Shown here piece by piece: positions 34,921 to 43,778 of a DNA stretch of 64,000 nucleotides. The notes beneath the pieces were generated by a model. The model did not search any database, was not told where the DNA came from, and saw only the letters and a program-made list of their open reading frames with translations. Source of the DNA: Luteirhabdus salina (lineage in GTDB: Bacteria; Bacteroidota; Bacteroidia; Flavobacteriales; Flavobacteriaceae); the NCBI GenBank assembly GCA_025384855.1, contig JALAHT010000005.1, positions 62,001 to 126,000 of the forward strand. Direction: 5' to 3'. The translations under genes were made by a program, and so were the position numbers. The first letter of the stretch is position 1, and each line of letters opens with the position of its first letter.

Positions 34921-35305
34921 TGTTTTCAGAAGAATCTTAAGCTTGCTTAAAAGATTCGAATGGAAATGTAAAGTAGCATCAAGGATGCTTGCTTTCCATT
35001 TGAAATAAGGGTTTGTTTGGATTCTACAAATCCTAATTATTTAGAAAGGAAGTATAACTTTATACAATTGCTTCAGGCAATCCTGCTTGCCATGGTAGCA
35101 AGGCTGGAATTTGTTCCTTTGCCGTAGCGGAAATAAAAAAGGAAAGGCCAGAGGTTTCAGCTTTTATGAGCAACGTTCCCCCTCTCAGGATCACAGGAGG
35201 TAATCCTGCTTGCTAACTGACTAAAAGTCTTGATTTATTTGCTAAAAGGTATTTCGCAGGATATTTTAAATAAATTGCCTTAGGGAAATACTACTAAAAC
35301 CTTCC
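34921..35305. other. Non-coding stretch with degenerate short repeats
   Basis: No convincing gene on either strand. It holds a twice-repeated AATCCTGCTTGC (near 35079 and 35202), small hairpins such as CTTGC-CATGGTA-GCAAG (35086-35102) and an AATGGAAA/TTTCCATT pair (34969-34976 with 34992-34999). It looks like decayed intergenic repeat material between the tRNA locus and the T9SS cargo gene. Confidence 0.6.
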
Positions 35306-36331
35306 TTAATACTTCACAAATTTTTGGGAAAACAGTTCAGTTTGGTTTTCATCGTAGAGTGAAAGAACATACAGGCCATTATTTAATACAGTGGCATCGA
35401 TTTCAGATGATATCCTATCCTTTACTACGACAATTCGTCCTAGCATATCGCGTACGGTAATTTGTGAAATCAGGTTCTTTTGAATTCCTGAAAGAAATAA
35501 GGTTTCGGAAACGGGATTCGGAAATAGTTTGATTTCGGATACTTCTTGATAGGGTAGCGATAATAATTCACAATTTTCATCAACCCCATTATTGATGGTT
35601 TCAATGGGACAGGCTGCAGCCAGATGCTCTGTAAACGATGCAGCCCCATAAATAATGCCTTGGTCGGAAAGGTTGGCTACTTCGGTAACCTCATTCATTT
35701 CAAAATTGTATTCATACACAATTCCAGTGTCAGTAATGCCATAAAGGATATTTTCATTGCAAGAGGAAAACAAGTTTATAAATGAAAAAACGTTGAAGGG
35801 CGAACAACCGATTGATATAATGTTTTCGCCATCGTATGCCTTCACAAAATTATTGGGATATACTAATTGACCCTTGAGAAAGGAATAATCGCCAAATGTT
35901 GCAAATCCCTCGTCTTCAACTTGGGTAAGTATCCCTTCAGAGATGTCATAGGTTAATAATTCACCTGTAGTGCGTTTAGCGGTATATAAAACATCGTTTT
36001 CATCGCATACCAAGCCAGAATATGTATTCAAACCAAACAAAGGTGGGGGAAGCGTTACTAACTCCGTTAGTGTCTCGGTTTCCAAATCAATTTCATTTAA
36101 GGTCGCATTAGCACTGGAATCGGAATCGATTACGGCATATAATGCGCCAGAAGGCGATAGCGCAATATCCAATACAATGCCATCGGTTGGGATCGTAAAT
36201 AATGTCGTGCTATTGAAATCGCTATCGATAGATTTCAAAACATTATCCGAAGTTACAATCAAAAATTCTTGTTGTCCGTAACCCACAAACGCTAAAATGA
36301 AGCATAGAAATAGTAAGAAACCTTTTTTCAT
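35306..36331 (-). CDS. Secreted protein with type IX secretion C-terminal sorting domain
   Basis: 341 aa. Signal peptide GFLLFLCFILAFVGYGQ. Residues about 25-245 look like a beta-propeller-like repeat region (IVTSDNVLKSIDSDFNSTT, VLDIALSPSGALYAVID, LVCDENDVLYTAKR). The last about 75 residues form a Por-type tail: LFPNPVSETLFLSG, ITVRDMLGRIVVVKD, ATVLNNGLYVLSLYD, LFSQKFVKY. The tail directs export through the outer membrane by T9SS, giving a cell-surface or released protein of unknown ligand. Confidence 0.85.
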   Translation of the reverse strand: MKKGFLLFLCFILAFVGYGQQEFLIVTSDNVLKSIDSDFNSTTLFTIPTDGIVLDIALSPSGALYAVIDSDSSANATLNEIDLETETLTELVTLPPPLFGLNTYSGLVCDENDVLYTAKRTTGELLTYDISEGILTQVEDEGFATFGDYSFLKGQLVYPNNFVKAYDGENIISIGCSPFNVFSFINLFSSCNENILYGITDTGIVYEYNFEMNEVTEVANLSDQGIIYGAASFTEHLAAACPIETINNGVDENCELLSLPYQEVSEIKLFPNPVSETLFLSGIQKNLISQITVRDMLGRIVVVKDRISSEIDATVLNNGLYVLSLYDENQTELFSQKFVKY

Positions 36332-36517
36332 CGGTAATTTTTTATAAATATAATGGCTATACGACTATTTTAAAATTCTTTTTAGTGGTGTAACGATTTG
36401 AAAATTAGTAATTAATATAAGTGTGATAATGTTTTGTAGCGAACTATGCAGCTATTCAAACGCGCAGAGATTTCATGGTATTAAATTCTAGCGCTTCGGC
36501 ATGAATTTTGTCCATTC

Positions 36518-36576
36518 TTTACTATTGAAATGTGAAGCGATACATTTTAAAAGAATAGTAAATAATAGTATCTTCG
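36518..36576 (+). promoter_or_regulatory. Inverted repeat next to a possible promoter
   Basis: TTTACTATT (36518-36526) and AATAGTAAA (36554-36562) form a 9-bp inverted repeat; 6 nt further is TATCTTCG (36569-36576), a -7-like box 21 nt before the next start codon. It could be an operator. The rest of the 266-bp gap 36332-36597 shows nothing else. Confidence 0.3.
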
Positions 36577-36597
36577 CCTCACCCCAAAAGTGCCCCT

Positions 36598-37044
36598 TTG
36601 AAACGAGAGATTACATTTTTGCTGATCCAATTTTTCCTTTTCGCCATCTTTTTTATTGATATTGAAGGAAACTATCTTTCTATTCCCAATTGGCTATATT
36701 TTGGATTGCTTGCATTTATTCTTATTGGGTTTATGATTTTGTTTTTTGGAGTGGTGAATCTTTTAGGCGAATCGAAGAAAGCCAATGTTATGAACGGCAA
36801 TCGGTATGTGTACCATGGCATTTATAAATATATCCGTCATCCAATCTATGCGGGAATCCTCGTGGCAATGTTTGGATATGCAATTATGGAGGTTTCCATC
36901 GTCAAATTATGCGTCACCCTTATCATGGCTACTGTGTTCTATTTCAAATCTGAACAGGAAGAGCGATGGATGATCCGAAAGTATTCCGCATACCGTAAAT
37001 ATCGTAGGACTACGGGTCGATTTTTTCCTAGATTTCATTCATAG
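36598..37044 (+). CDS. Isoprenylcysteine/phospholipid methyltransferase-like membrane protein
   Basis: 148 aa from a TTG start at 36598; no in-frame ATG precedes it before a stop. Four hydrophobic segments (about 5-22, 29-54, 82-98, 100-115). The ICMT/PEMT signature is seen: YHGIYKYIRHPIYAGILVAM (SAM-binding RHPxYxG) and the C-terminal EQEERWMIRKYSAYRKYRRTTG (E-E-x8-Y). Inner-membrane SAM-dependent methyltransferase, substrate unknown (lipid, isoprenylated or thiol). Confidence 0.8.
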   Translation: MKREITFLLIQFFLFAIFFIDIEGNYLSIPNWLYFGLLAFILIGFMILFFGVVNLLGESKKANVMNGNRYVYHGIYKYIRHPIYAGILVAMFGYAIMEVSIVKLCVTLIMATVFYFKSEQEERWMIRKYSAYRKYRRTTGRFFPRFHS

Positions 37045-37144
37045 TATACGTTGATTTTTGCATTGGCTTTGTTAATAAGTCAGTCCCTTCCTTTCCCTTA
37101 AAAGTTACTACATTTACAAATTCAAAAACCGAAGAAATTATATC

Positions 37145-38107
37145 ATGGCAGAACAAGTAGAACGTATAAAATGTTTGATTATTGGTTCAGGACCTGCGGG
37201 ATATACAGCAGCGATTTATGCTTCCCGCGCCGACTTGAAACCAGTTATGTATACAGGTATGGAACCTGGAGGACAGTTAACCACCACTACTGAAGTAGAT
37301 AACTTTCCTGGGTATCCAGACGGAATAGATGGTCCGAAAATGATGATGGACCTTCAAAAGCAAGCCGAACGCTTTGGTACGGAAGTTCGTATGGGAATGG
37401 TAACTGAAGTCGATTTCAGCGATGAAGTGGGAGGAATCCATAAAGTAACGGTCGATAATGAAAAACAAATAGAGGCCGAAACCGTCATTATTTCTACTGG
37501 AGCTACTGCAAAATACCTCGGGTTGCCAAGTGAACAACGGTTGCGTGGCGGCGGGGTTTCTGCTTGTGCAGTATGCGACGGTTTTTTTTATAAAGGACAG
37601 GATGTGGCAATCGTTGGTGGTGGCGATACCGCTGCGGAAGAAGCCACCTATCTTGCCAATATCTGTAATAAAGTAACCATGTTGGTTCGTAAAGACTATA
37701 TGAAAGCTTCCAAAGCGATGCAGCACCGTGTTACCAATACCAAAAATATCGATTTGCGCTATAATACTGAAGTAGAAGAAGTGTTGGGCGAGCAAGTTGT
37801 GGAAGGCTTGAGAATGATAAATAACGAAACGGGTGAAAAAGAGGATATCGAAATAACAGGATTATTTATCGCCATCGGACATAAACCCAATACCGATATT
37901 TTCAAGGGGCAATTGGATATGGACGACACCGGATATGTGGTCACAAAAGGAAAGACTACCAAAACAAATAAGCCGGGTGTTTTTGCCAGTGGAGACGTTC
38001 AGGATAAAGTATACCGTCAAGCAGTCACGGCAGCGGGAACAGGTTGTATGGCTGCATTGGACGCAGAGAGGTATTTGCAGACAATTGAAGCTGAAGTAAC
38101 AGTATAG
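37145..38107 (+). CDS. trxB: Thioredoxin-disulfide reductase
   Basis: 320 aa, standard low-molecular-weight TrxR. FAD loop GSGPAGYTAA at 15-24, redox-active CAVCDG (Cys141, Cys144), NADPH loop GGGDTAAEEA, and the C-terminal GVFASGDVQDKVYRQAVTAAGTGCMAA. Reduces thioredoxin with NADPH in the cytosol. Followed by a strong terminator. The flavoprotein part of the 32193-33533 oxidoreductase is a distant relative but lacks the CxxC. Confidence 0.96.
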   Translation: MAEQVERIKCLIIGSGPAGYTAAIYASRADLKPVMYTGMEPGGQLTTTTEVDNFPGYPDGIDGPKMMMDLQKQAERFGTEVRMGMVTEVDFSDEVGGIHKVTVDNEKQIEAETVIISTGATAKYLGLPSEQRLRGGGVSACAVCDGFFYKGQDVAIVGGGDTAAEEATYLANICNKVTMLVRKDYMKASKAMQHRVTNTKNIDLRYNTEVEEVLGEQVVEGLRMINNETGEKEDIEITGLFIAIGHKPNTDIFKGQLDMDDTGYVVTKGKTTKTNKPGVFASGDVQDKVYRQAVTAAGTGCMAALDAERYLQTIEAEVTV

Positions 38108-38130
38108 CCTAATTTAGAAGGAATTAAAAA

Positions 38131-38157
38131 AGCCGCTTACTGAAGCGGCTTTTTTTG
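38131..38157. terminator. Bidirectional terminator after trxB
   Basis: AGCCGCTT-ACTG-AAGCGGCT (38131-38150) with an A-run before and a T-run after; serves trxB and the convergent lipoprotein gene. Confidence 0.92.
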
Positions 38158-38167
38158 TTTTTGGATC

Positions 38168-38635
38168 TTATATTTTTGTAAACGTCAAAAAGTCCGTTTC
38201 GTCATTTCCATCCTCATCTTCATCGAAAAGCTCAATAGTATTATCATTGGCCATCTGAATATGCCAATCATCCGTTAACTCATCAAAAGGATTTTCCTGA
38301 GAGAATTGAAGGATTAGTTCTTCATCGTCATCAACTCCATCATCATCGTTGGAATCGTTGCTGGATCCTTCATATGACCAAGTTCCTGTTTCCGAAAATA
38401 CATCTGTAGTGGCAATGACATTCCCCTCGGCATCAAAATCGAATTCGAACCCTAAAAAATTCTCTGTTTTATCTTCGCCATCATCAAAAAAATAAGTGAC
38501 TTGCCATGTATCCTGAGGTAGGGTCTGTACAATATCTGCAAATTGGTTTTCTTCATCTTGGTTCGTATCTCCATCATCATCACTGCTACACGAGATAAAT
38601 AATAATGTCGCTAAAAGTAAACTTTGTATCTTCAT
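38168..38635 (-). CDS. Small lipocalin-like lipoprotein
   Basis: 155 aa from ATG 38635 (MKIQSLLLATLLFISCSS, lipobox Cys16). Very acidic after the Cys (SSDDDGDTNQDEENQ). Remaining sequence fits a short beta-sheet protein: TWQVTYFFDDGEDKT, FEFDFDAEGNVIATT, DDWHIQMANDNTIELFD. Resembles flavobacterial lipoproteins often named lipocalin-like. Function unknown. Confidence 0.78.
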   Translation of the reverse strand: MKIQSLLLATLLFISCSSDDDGDTNQDEENQFADIVQTLPQDTWQVTYFFDDGEDKTENFLGFEFDFDAEGNVIATTDVFSETGTWSYEGSSNDSNDDDGVDDDEELILQFSQENPFDELTDDWHIQMANDNTIELFDEDEDGNDETDFLTFTKI

Positions 38636-38709
38636 AATAATTTTTTCAAAATTAGTTTGAAAAGAAGATAGCAAAACGGAGTAGGAGGCTATACCAAAGT
38701 TATGTTATT

Positions 38710-39162
38710 TCACTTTTTTTTAATAGTCCATTCAAAAGCAAAAGATGAAACAACCGTTCCCGATACATCCGTTCCATTGGCTTGAAGCCAAATTGTAGTG
38801 CCTTCTCCCGTTTGCAGGGCTGTTTCAATCGCCTGTGCTACTTTGGTTCCTTCCTCACATTGAAACGTAATACGCCCTTTGGCTTTTTTATGAAATTCAG
38901 CTTTATTCTGAGCTACCAACATTGAAATAGGGGCCTTAGTTTCCTGAATAGCCTGCATCACCAAAGCACCGGTTGCGAGTTCCGCGGCCATTCCCTGCAC
39001 TGCCCAAAACATTGATTTAAATGGGTTTTGATTGATCCATCGCAATCGAACAGCGGTTGTACATTTTTCTTTAGAGATATTTTTGATCCTAACGCCCGTT
39101 ATCCAAGCTGAAGGAAGTTTAAACAATAAAAATGTGTTGATTTTACTTGGAGTGAGCGGCAT
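38710..39162 (-). CDS. DUF4442 hotdog-fold protein
   Basis: 150 aa. Segments LRWINQNPFKSMFWAVQGMA, AAELATGALVMQAI and AEFHKKAKGRITFQCEEG match the DUF4442 branch of the hotdog thioesterase superfamily. The acyl-CoA thioesterase role is plausible but unproven. Cytoplasmic; isolated gene. Confidence 0.82.
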   Translation of the reverse strand: MPLTPSKINTFLLFKLPSAWITGVRIKNISKEKCTTAVRLRWINQNPFKSMFWAVQGMAAELATGALVMQAIQETKAPISMLVAQNKAEFHKKAKGRITFQCEEGTKVAQAIETALQTGEGTTIWLQANGTDVSGTVVSSFAFEWTIKKK

Positions 39163-39244
39163 AAGGAATGGTATTTACCACAAAATTACAGTATTTCCAC
39201 CACATCCTTATATCTTAATAAAATGTTAAATTTTAGTACTATGT

Positions 39245-39277
39245 TTTGCATAATACCTTCTTTTAGATATATATTTG
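39245..39277 (+). promoter_or_regulatory. Possible promoter of the DUF4870-PadR-PspC-GIN cluster
   Basis: TTTG (39245-39248) and TATATTTG (39270-39277), both boxes perfect but with a 21-nt spacer rather than 19; 19 nt before the start codon at 39297. Confidence 0.45.
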
Positions 39278-39296
39278 CATAGGAGATTATTAAGTT

Positions 39297-39809
39297 ATGG
39301 AAACAACTCTATCAAAAAACGAACGAAATGTCGGTGCAGCAATGCATCTTACAACCTTTCTAAAGTACTTTTTTCCTTTTGGAAATTTTATCGGTCCATT
39401 AGTATTGTGGACGCTCCATCGGGAACGTGCCTTTACCGACAATCACGGAAAAGAGGCGTTGAATTTTCAATTAAGTATTTTGGTGTATGCATTGGGAATA
39501 GGACTAATCTGCCTGCCCTTTGCGATCATCTTTGCGGTCGACTTCATTTCCCTTATGGAAAGTTTGGAGTACCAAGTAACCGTGGGGATAAGTGATATTC
39601 GAAACCTGTCAGGTTATATTTTGTTGGCAGGATGTGTAGGCCTATTGCTTTTCGGCCTATTTATTTTTGAACTCTTTGCCATTATTAATGCCACCCTGCA
39701 TGCTTCACAAGGAAAACAGTATCATTATCCGCTTAGTATCCCTTTTTTAAAAACCACTTCTGAAGCCAATTCAGAACAAAATCAATCAAAAAATGAACAC
39801 CATCATTAA
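39297..39809 (+). CDS. DUF4870 membrane protein
   Basis: 170 aa. LTTFLKYFFPFGNFIGPLVL and DNHGKEALNFQLSI are the DUF4870 hallmarks, followed by helices at about 60-82 and 105-128. Tail rich in polar residues ending in HHH. Inner-membrane protein of unknown function; in this family often next to PspC/PadR genes, as here. Confidence 0.83.
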   Translation: METTLSKNERNVGAAMHLTTFLKYFFPFGNFIGPLVLWTLHRERAFTDNHGKEALNFQLSILVYALGIGLICLPFAIIFAVDFISLMESLEYQVTVGISDIRNLSGYILLAGCVGLLLFGLFIFELFAIINATLHASQGKQYHYPLSIPFLKTTSEANSEQNQSKNEHHH

Positions 39810-39975
39810 TCTAGTTATGACCGCCGCAGTTTGCTTCCTTGGGTGTGAAGTCCAAAGTGAATGGACCGAAGCCCAGGCGCAACAGGCAACGTGCATAATG
39901 CAACACGATAGTACCATGATCGCTGTTGAAAAATCAAACGAACTATTATTAGAAACGCCCTCAGATGAAAATTGA
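39793..39975 (+). CDS. Possible small lipoprotein bridging DUF4870 and PadR genes
   Basis: 60 aa, overlapping the DUF4870 gene by 17 nt and the PadR gene by 11 nt. N-terminus MNTIINLVMTAAVCFLGC looks like a short lipoprotein signal; the remainder is polar. It fills an otherwise empty 155-bp gap in the operon. No family recognised; could be chance. Confidence 0.42.
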   Translation: MNTIINLVMTAAVCFLGCEVQSEWTEAQAQQATCIMQHDSTMIAVEKSNELLLETPSDEN

Positions 39976-40303
39976 AAACACAAAAGCGCAGATGCGCAAA
40001 GGAGTGCTGGAATATTGCATCCTCTCTATTTTGAAGGATGGCGAGGCGTATACCTCCGATATTTTGGACACCCTGAAGGAAGCAAAAATGCTTGTCGTGG
40101 AAGGGACCATTTATCCGTTGCTAACACGTCTTAAAAATGCTGGACTCTTGGCCTATCGATGGGAAGAATCAAGCAGTGGTCCGCCACGCAAGTATTACAG
40201 CCTTACGGAAACAGGAAAACTGTTTCTTGACGAACTAAACACGACATGGGATGAACTTCACCGTGCTGTGAACAAAGTAACCGCTTCAACCGAAAAACAA
40301 TGA
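39965..40303 (+). CDS. PadR family transcriptional regulator
   Basis: 112 aa. Winged helix with RKGVLEYCILSILKDGEAYT, VVEGTIYPLLTRLKNAGLL (recognition helix) and a SSSGPPRKYYSLTETGK wing. Short subfamily-2 PadR. Its stop overlaps the PspC gene start (ATGA), so it most likely controls that operon, as I recall for similar PadR-PspC-GIN clusters in Bacteroidota. Confidence 0.9.
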   Translation: MKIENTKAQMRKGVLEYCILSILKDGEAYTSDILDTLKEAKMLVVEGTIYPLLTRLKNAGLLAYRWEESSSGPPRKYYSLTETGKLFLDELNTTWDELHRAVNKVTASTEKQ

Positions 40304-42096
40304 AAAAGACAGTAAATATAAACTTAGCCGGCACCTTTTTCCATATCGACGAAGATGCCTACGCCAAACTATCACGATACCTCGACGCGATACGTAAATC
40401 GCTTACCGATCCAAAAGGAAGCGATGAAATCATGCGCGATATCGAAGCTCGAATCGCCGAATTGTTCAACGAAAAAATCCAATCGCAATCGCAGGTAATC
40501 TCTATTAAGGAACTCGATGAGGTGATCGCAGTGATGGGTCAGCCAGAAGACTATATGGTCGACGAGGAAATGTTCGAGGATGAACCTGTTAAAGAACAAC
40601 GCGCCCGACGACAAAGCGGTCACAAGCAATTGTTCCGTGATATCGACAACAAATTTATTGCGGGAGTATCCTCAGGACTGTCACATTATCTTGGGATTGA
40701 TGCCATTTGGGTACGGTTGCTATGGATTTTACTGACATTCCTTTCCTCCGGATTTTTCATAATCATCTACATTCTATTTTGGATTTTGGTTCCGGCGGCG
40801 GTTACCACTTCCGATAAGTTGAAGATGACCGGCGAACCTGTCAATATCTCTAACATAGAGCGCAAGTTCAAGGAAGGGTACGATTCGGTTACCGATTCGG
40901 TGAAGAATGCCGACTACGATAAATATGGAAATAAAATCAAAAAAGGTACTGCGGGTTTTTTTGAGACCCTTGGGAAAGTAATACTTGCGATTCTGACCAT
41001 TTTCGTCAAGTTCCTGGGGGTGCTGTTAATCCTAACGTCACTTTCAGTGCTTATCGGTCTTATCATTAGTTTATTCACCTTAGGAACCGTAGGGCTCTGG
41101 GGAACAGGAGAAATAATGGATTATATTTCCTTAGCCGATATTAGTGGAGCGCCAATTTGGTTGGTTTCGCTGGTAGTGTTCTTCGCTGTCGGAATACCGT
41201 TCTTCGCCTTGTTTATCTTAGGGTTGAAGTTGTTAATCAACAACCTCAAATCCTTAGGGCGCACCGTAAAGATTTCATTGGTTATCGTTTGGGTGTTATC
41301 CTTAATCGGACTTGGAATTCTTGGAATTCAACAAGCTACACAGCGAGCCTACGAAGGAGAAGTGATTTCAGAAAATACCTTAGCCATCGATGCGAATGAT
41401 ACGGTTTATCTAAGTATGCGCGCCGATCATCAATATGAATATGAAGTGTACCGACAAGGAAATCTTCAAATAGAATATGATGAAAACGATGAGAAGGTTA
41501 TCTATAGTAACGATGTCCGACTTATCGTGAAATCAACACGAGACAGCGTTGCCAAGATCCGAATCATGAAGGAAGCGGAAGGTGAAGGCCGTCTGGCTGC
41601 TGAAAAATATGCTGAAGCTATTAACTATAGCTATAGTCTGGAGAATAATACGTTATACTTGGATGGCTTTTTCACTACCGATACGAAGAATAAGTTTAGG
41701 GATCAAGAAGTAACCGTAACGGTGTTCCTACCAGAAGGAAGTGTGTTGGTAGCCGATAAGAATACACGATCGTTCCACAGCAATTATAGCAATATGGGTG
41801 ATATTTTAGATTATGGGAAAGAAGGACATTACCTCCGAATAGTAGAAGGGGACGTCCAATGTCTCGATTGCCCTGTGGAGACATATAATGATGATGATGA
41901 ATTTGATAAAAATAGCTATGAAGACGATGTCATGAATACTTCACCCGATGCGAACACCAATGTAATTGACGATGAAGGAAACTTACATGAAGGTAGTTCC
42001 GATCCGAATTGGGAAAATGAGGTATATGAAGATTTTCAACCTTCTTCTGCAGAAACACAGGAGCAAACTCAAGATACTATCAATCAAAATCAATAA
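40300..42096 (+). CDS. PspC domain membrane protein
   Basis: 598 aa. N-terminal region (1-100) is a charged soluble part (HIDEDAYAKLSRYLDAIRK, DIEARIAELF); the PspC domain follows with LFRDIDNKFIAGVSSGLSHY and YLGIDAIWVRLLWILL, then several more membrane helices (about 155-180, 225-265, 285-310, 325-345). The C-terminal third is an extracytoplasmic beta-rich region ending in an acidic, Asn/Gln-rich tail. Likely an envelope-stress or bilayer-associated protein; partners probably the PadR and GIN proteins beside it. Confidence 0.88.
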   Translation: MKKTVNINLAGTFFHIDEDAYAKLSRYLDAIRKSLTDPKGSDEIMRDIEARIAELFNEKIQSQSQVISIKELDEVIAVMGQPEDYMVDEEMFEDEPVKEQRARRQSGHKQLFRDIDNKFIAGVSSGLSHYLGIDAIWVRLLWILLTFLSSGFFIIIYILFWILVPAAVTTSDKLKMTGEPVNISNIERKFKEGYDSVTDSVKNADYDKYGNKIKKGTAGFFETLGKVILAILTIFVKFLGVLLILTSLSVLIGLIISLFTLGTVGLWGTGEIMDYISLADISGAPIWLVSLVVFFAVGIPFFALFILGLKLLINNLKSLGRTVKISLVIVWVLSLIGLGILGIQQATQRAYEGEVISENTLAIDANDTVYLSMRADHQYEYEVYRQGNLQIEYDENDEKVIYSNDVRLIVKSTRDSVAKIRIMKEAEGEGRLAAEKYAEAINYSYSLENNTLYLDGFFTTDTKNKFRDQEVTVTVFLPEGSVLVADKNTRSFHSNYSNMGDILDYGKEGHYLRIVEGDVQCLDCPVETYNDDDEFDKNSYEDDVMNTSPDANTNVIDDEGNLHEGSSDPNWENEVYEDFQPSSAETQEQTQDTINQNQ

Positions 42097-42099
42097 ACT

Positions 42100-42822
42100 A
42101 TGAAAACACTACAGCTATTATTTTTAGGACTGTCGACCGTACTGCTTAGCAGTTGCGAGTTCGATATTCGATTGGGACAGACCAATGGAAACGGAAACGT
42201 AGTAACCGAGGAACGTTCGGTAGATGCCGACTTCAACATTATACGAGGAAGTGCCGGTTTAGATGTTTTTGTGAAGCAGGGCGATGCGGTTTCAATCACA
42301 GTTGAAGCCGATGGAAACCTTCATGATCTCATCGAGACGGAAGTCATTAACGGAACCTTAAAGATTGGAACGACCGAAAACATCGGACGTGCCAAGGCGA
42401 AGAAGGTCTATGTAACCTTTACCGAGCTATCTGGCTTGGAAGCTTCGAGTGGCGCTGATGTGATCGCGGAATCCGTTTTAAAAGCTGAAACTATTAGCTT
42501 AGATGCGAGTAGTGGAGCCGATCTTGAAGCAGAAGTCTTCACCAAACGTCTCATCGCTGAAACCAGCAGTGGGGCCGACCTTAAGGTCTGGGGACAGGCA
42601 AGCAACATGGAAGCTAGTGCCTCTAGCGGTAGCGACCTGGACGCCGAAGCCTTAGAGGTAATCAGCTGTATTGCCGATGCTTCCAGTGGAGCCGATATTA
42701 AAGTAAATGTGCGCGATCGTTTAGATGCAGATACGAGCAGTGGCGGCGACGTGCATTATCGAGGTAATCCGAAACAGATTTCAAAAAATGACAGCCATTC
42801 CGGTGGCGTGCATAAAATGTAG
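42100..42822 (+). CDS. GIN domain (DUF2807) lipoprotein
   Basis: 240 aa. Lipobox STVLLSSC. After a short linker, a beta-helix with the diagnostic repeat xxxSSGADLxxx: at least six turns (LEASSGADVIAE, LDASSGADLEAE, AETSSGADLKVW, ASASSGSDLDAE, ADASSGADIKVN, ADTSSGGDVHYR). This is the putative auto-transporter adhesin head GIN family; the function in Bacteroidota is unknown. Starts 3 nt after the PspC gene and is followed by a terminator. Confidence 0.92.
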   Translation: MKTLQLLFLGLSTVLLSSCEFDIRLGQTNGNGNVVTEERSVDADFNIIRGSAGLDVFVKQGDAVSITVEADGNLHDLIETEVINGTLKIGTTENIGRAKAKKVYVTFTELSGLEASSGADVIAESVLKAETISLDASSGADLEAEVFTKRLIAETSSGADLKVWGQASNMEASASSGSDLDAEALEVISCIADASSGADIKVNVRDRLDADTSSGGDVHYRGNPKQISKNDSHSGGVHKM

Positions 42823-42845
42823 CAACTCCCACTTTCAATAGAGCG

Positions 42846-42877
42846 AAGCCCGTAGTCAATTCAGCTACGGGTTTCTT
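42846..42877 (+). terminator. Terminator after the GIN-domain gene
   Basis: AAGCCCGTAG / CTACGGGTTT stem (42846-42855 with 42865-42874), 9-nt loop, TTTCTTC tail. Confidence 0.8.
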
Positions 42878-42944
42878 CATTTCAGTCAGAATGTCTTGCA
42901 GCTAATCTGAAATCCCATTATTTTCGTTACCAAATCGTATTTCT

Positions 42945-43700
42945 ATGGAGGTTCTAATTATTGAAGATGAAAAACCATCGGCACGACGCCTAAAACGAAT
43001 GTTGGAAAAACAGGGGGTTACCGTCATTCATACCTTGCACAGTGTAGCAGAGTCGGTGGAATGGTTTCAAAATAACGTACATCCAAAATTGATTTTTTTG
43101 GACATTCAACTAAGTGATGGATTGTCGTTTGAAATCTTCGACGCCGTATCGATTAAAAGCTCTATCATCTTCACCACTGCATACGACGAATATGCACTAC
43201 AAGCCTTTAAACTGAACAGTATCGACTATTTGTTGAAGCCTATCGATGAAGAGGAACTCGTTCAGGCGGTAAACAAGTACCGAGAATTGCAACCTTCCGT
43301 AAAGGAACTTCAAATGAGCTTTGATGATATTCGGAAGATGTTGACCAACCCTGTGGAACGCGAATACAAAAAACGCTTCACTACGAAAATCGGTCAGCAC
43401 CTAAAAATGATCGCTGTCGATGAAATCGAATGTTTCTATTCTGAAAACAAAGGAACCTACGCATTTACTGAAGAAGGGCGCAACTATTTACTCGATACGA
43501 CTCTAGAACAATTGGAAGACGAACTTTCACCTGAAAAATTCTTCCGTATCAATCGAAAGTTTATCATTTGCATCGATGCTATTGCCGATATTATTTCCTA
43601 CACCAATTCAAGATTGCAGTTAAAACTGAAAAACTACGATGAAGATGAGGTGATCGTAGCCCGGGAACGCGTAAAGGATTTTAAGCTTTGGTTGGAATAG
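42945..43700 (+). CDS. LytTR family response regulator
   Basis: 251 aa. CheY-like receiver with acidic pocket EDE at 7-9, phospho-acceptor Asp53 in IFLDIQLSDG, Thr in IFTTAYDEYALQAF and Lys in LLKPIDEEEL; then a LytTR DNA-binding domain (KIGQHLKMIAVDEIECFYSE, FFRINRKFIICIDAI). Usually paired with a histidine kinase, but none is adjacent, so it is an orphan here. Targets unknown. Confidence 0.93.
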   Translation: MEVLIIEDEKPSARRLKRMLEKQGVTVIHTLHSVAESVEWFQNNVHPKLIFLDIQLSDGLSFEIFDAVSIKSSIIFTTAYDEYALQAFKLNSIDYLLKPIDEEELVQAVNKYRELQPSVKELQMSFDDIRKMLTNPVEREYKKRFTTKIGQHLKMIAVDEIECFYSENKGTYAFTEEGRNYLLDTTLEQLEDELSPEKFFRINRKFIICIDAIADIISYTNSRLQLKLKNYDEDEVIVARERVKDFKLWLE

Positions 43701-43778
43701 CCGTATGTAAAATACTTCTTACAATTCTTGCATAGTAGTAGCACGAACCCCATCTTTGCCACCGTATTGAAAACGGAT

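Noticed and set aside
34721-35305. A structured non-coding RNA or CRISPR-like array beyond the tRNA
   Set aside because: Only two short degenerate repeats and isolated hairpins are seen, with no regular spacing and no promoter; the parts that can be explained derive from the tRNA 3' end.
43728-43778. 17-residue N-terminal extension of the SDR at 43779
   Set aside because: No conserved sequence before MAKVVFITGASSGIG and the region likely carries the promoter.
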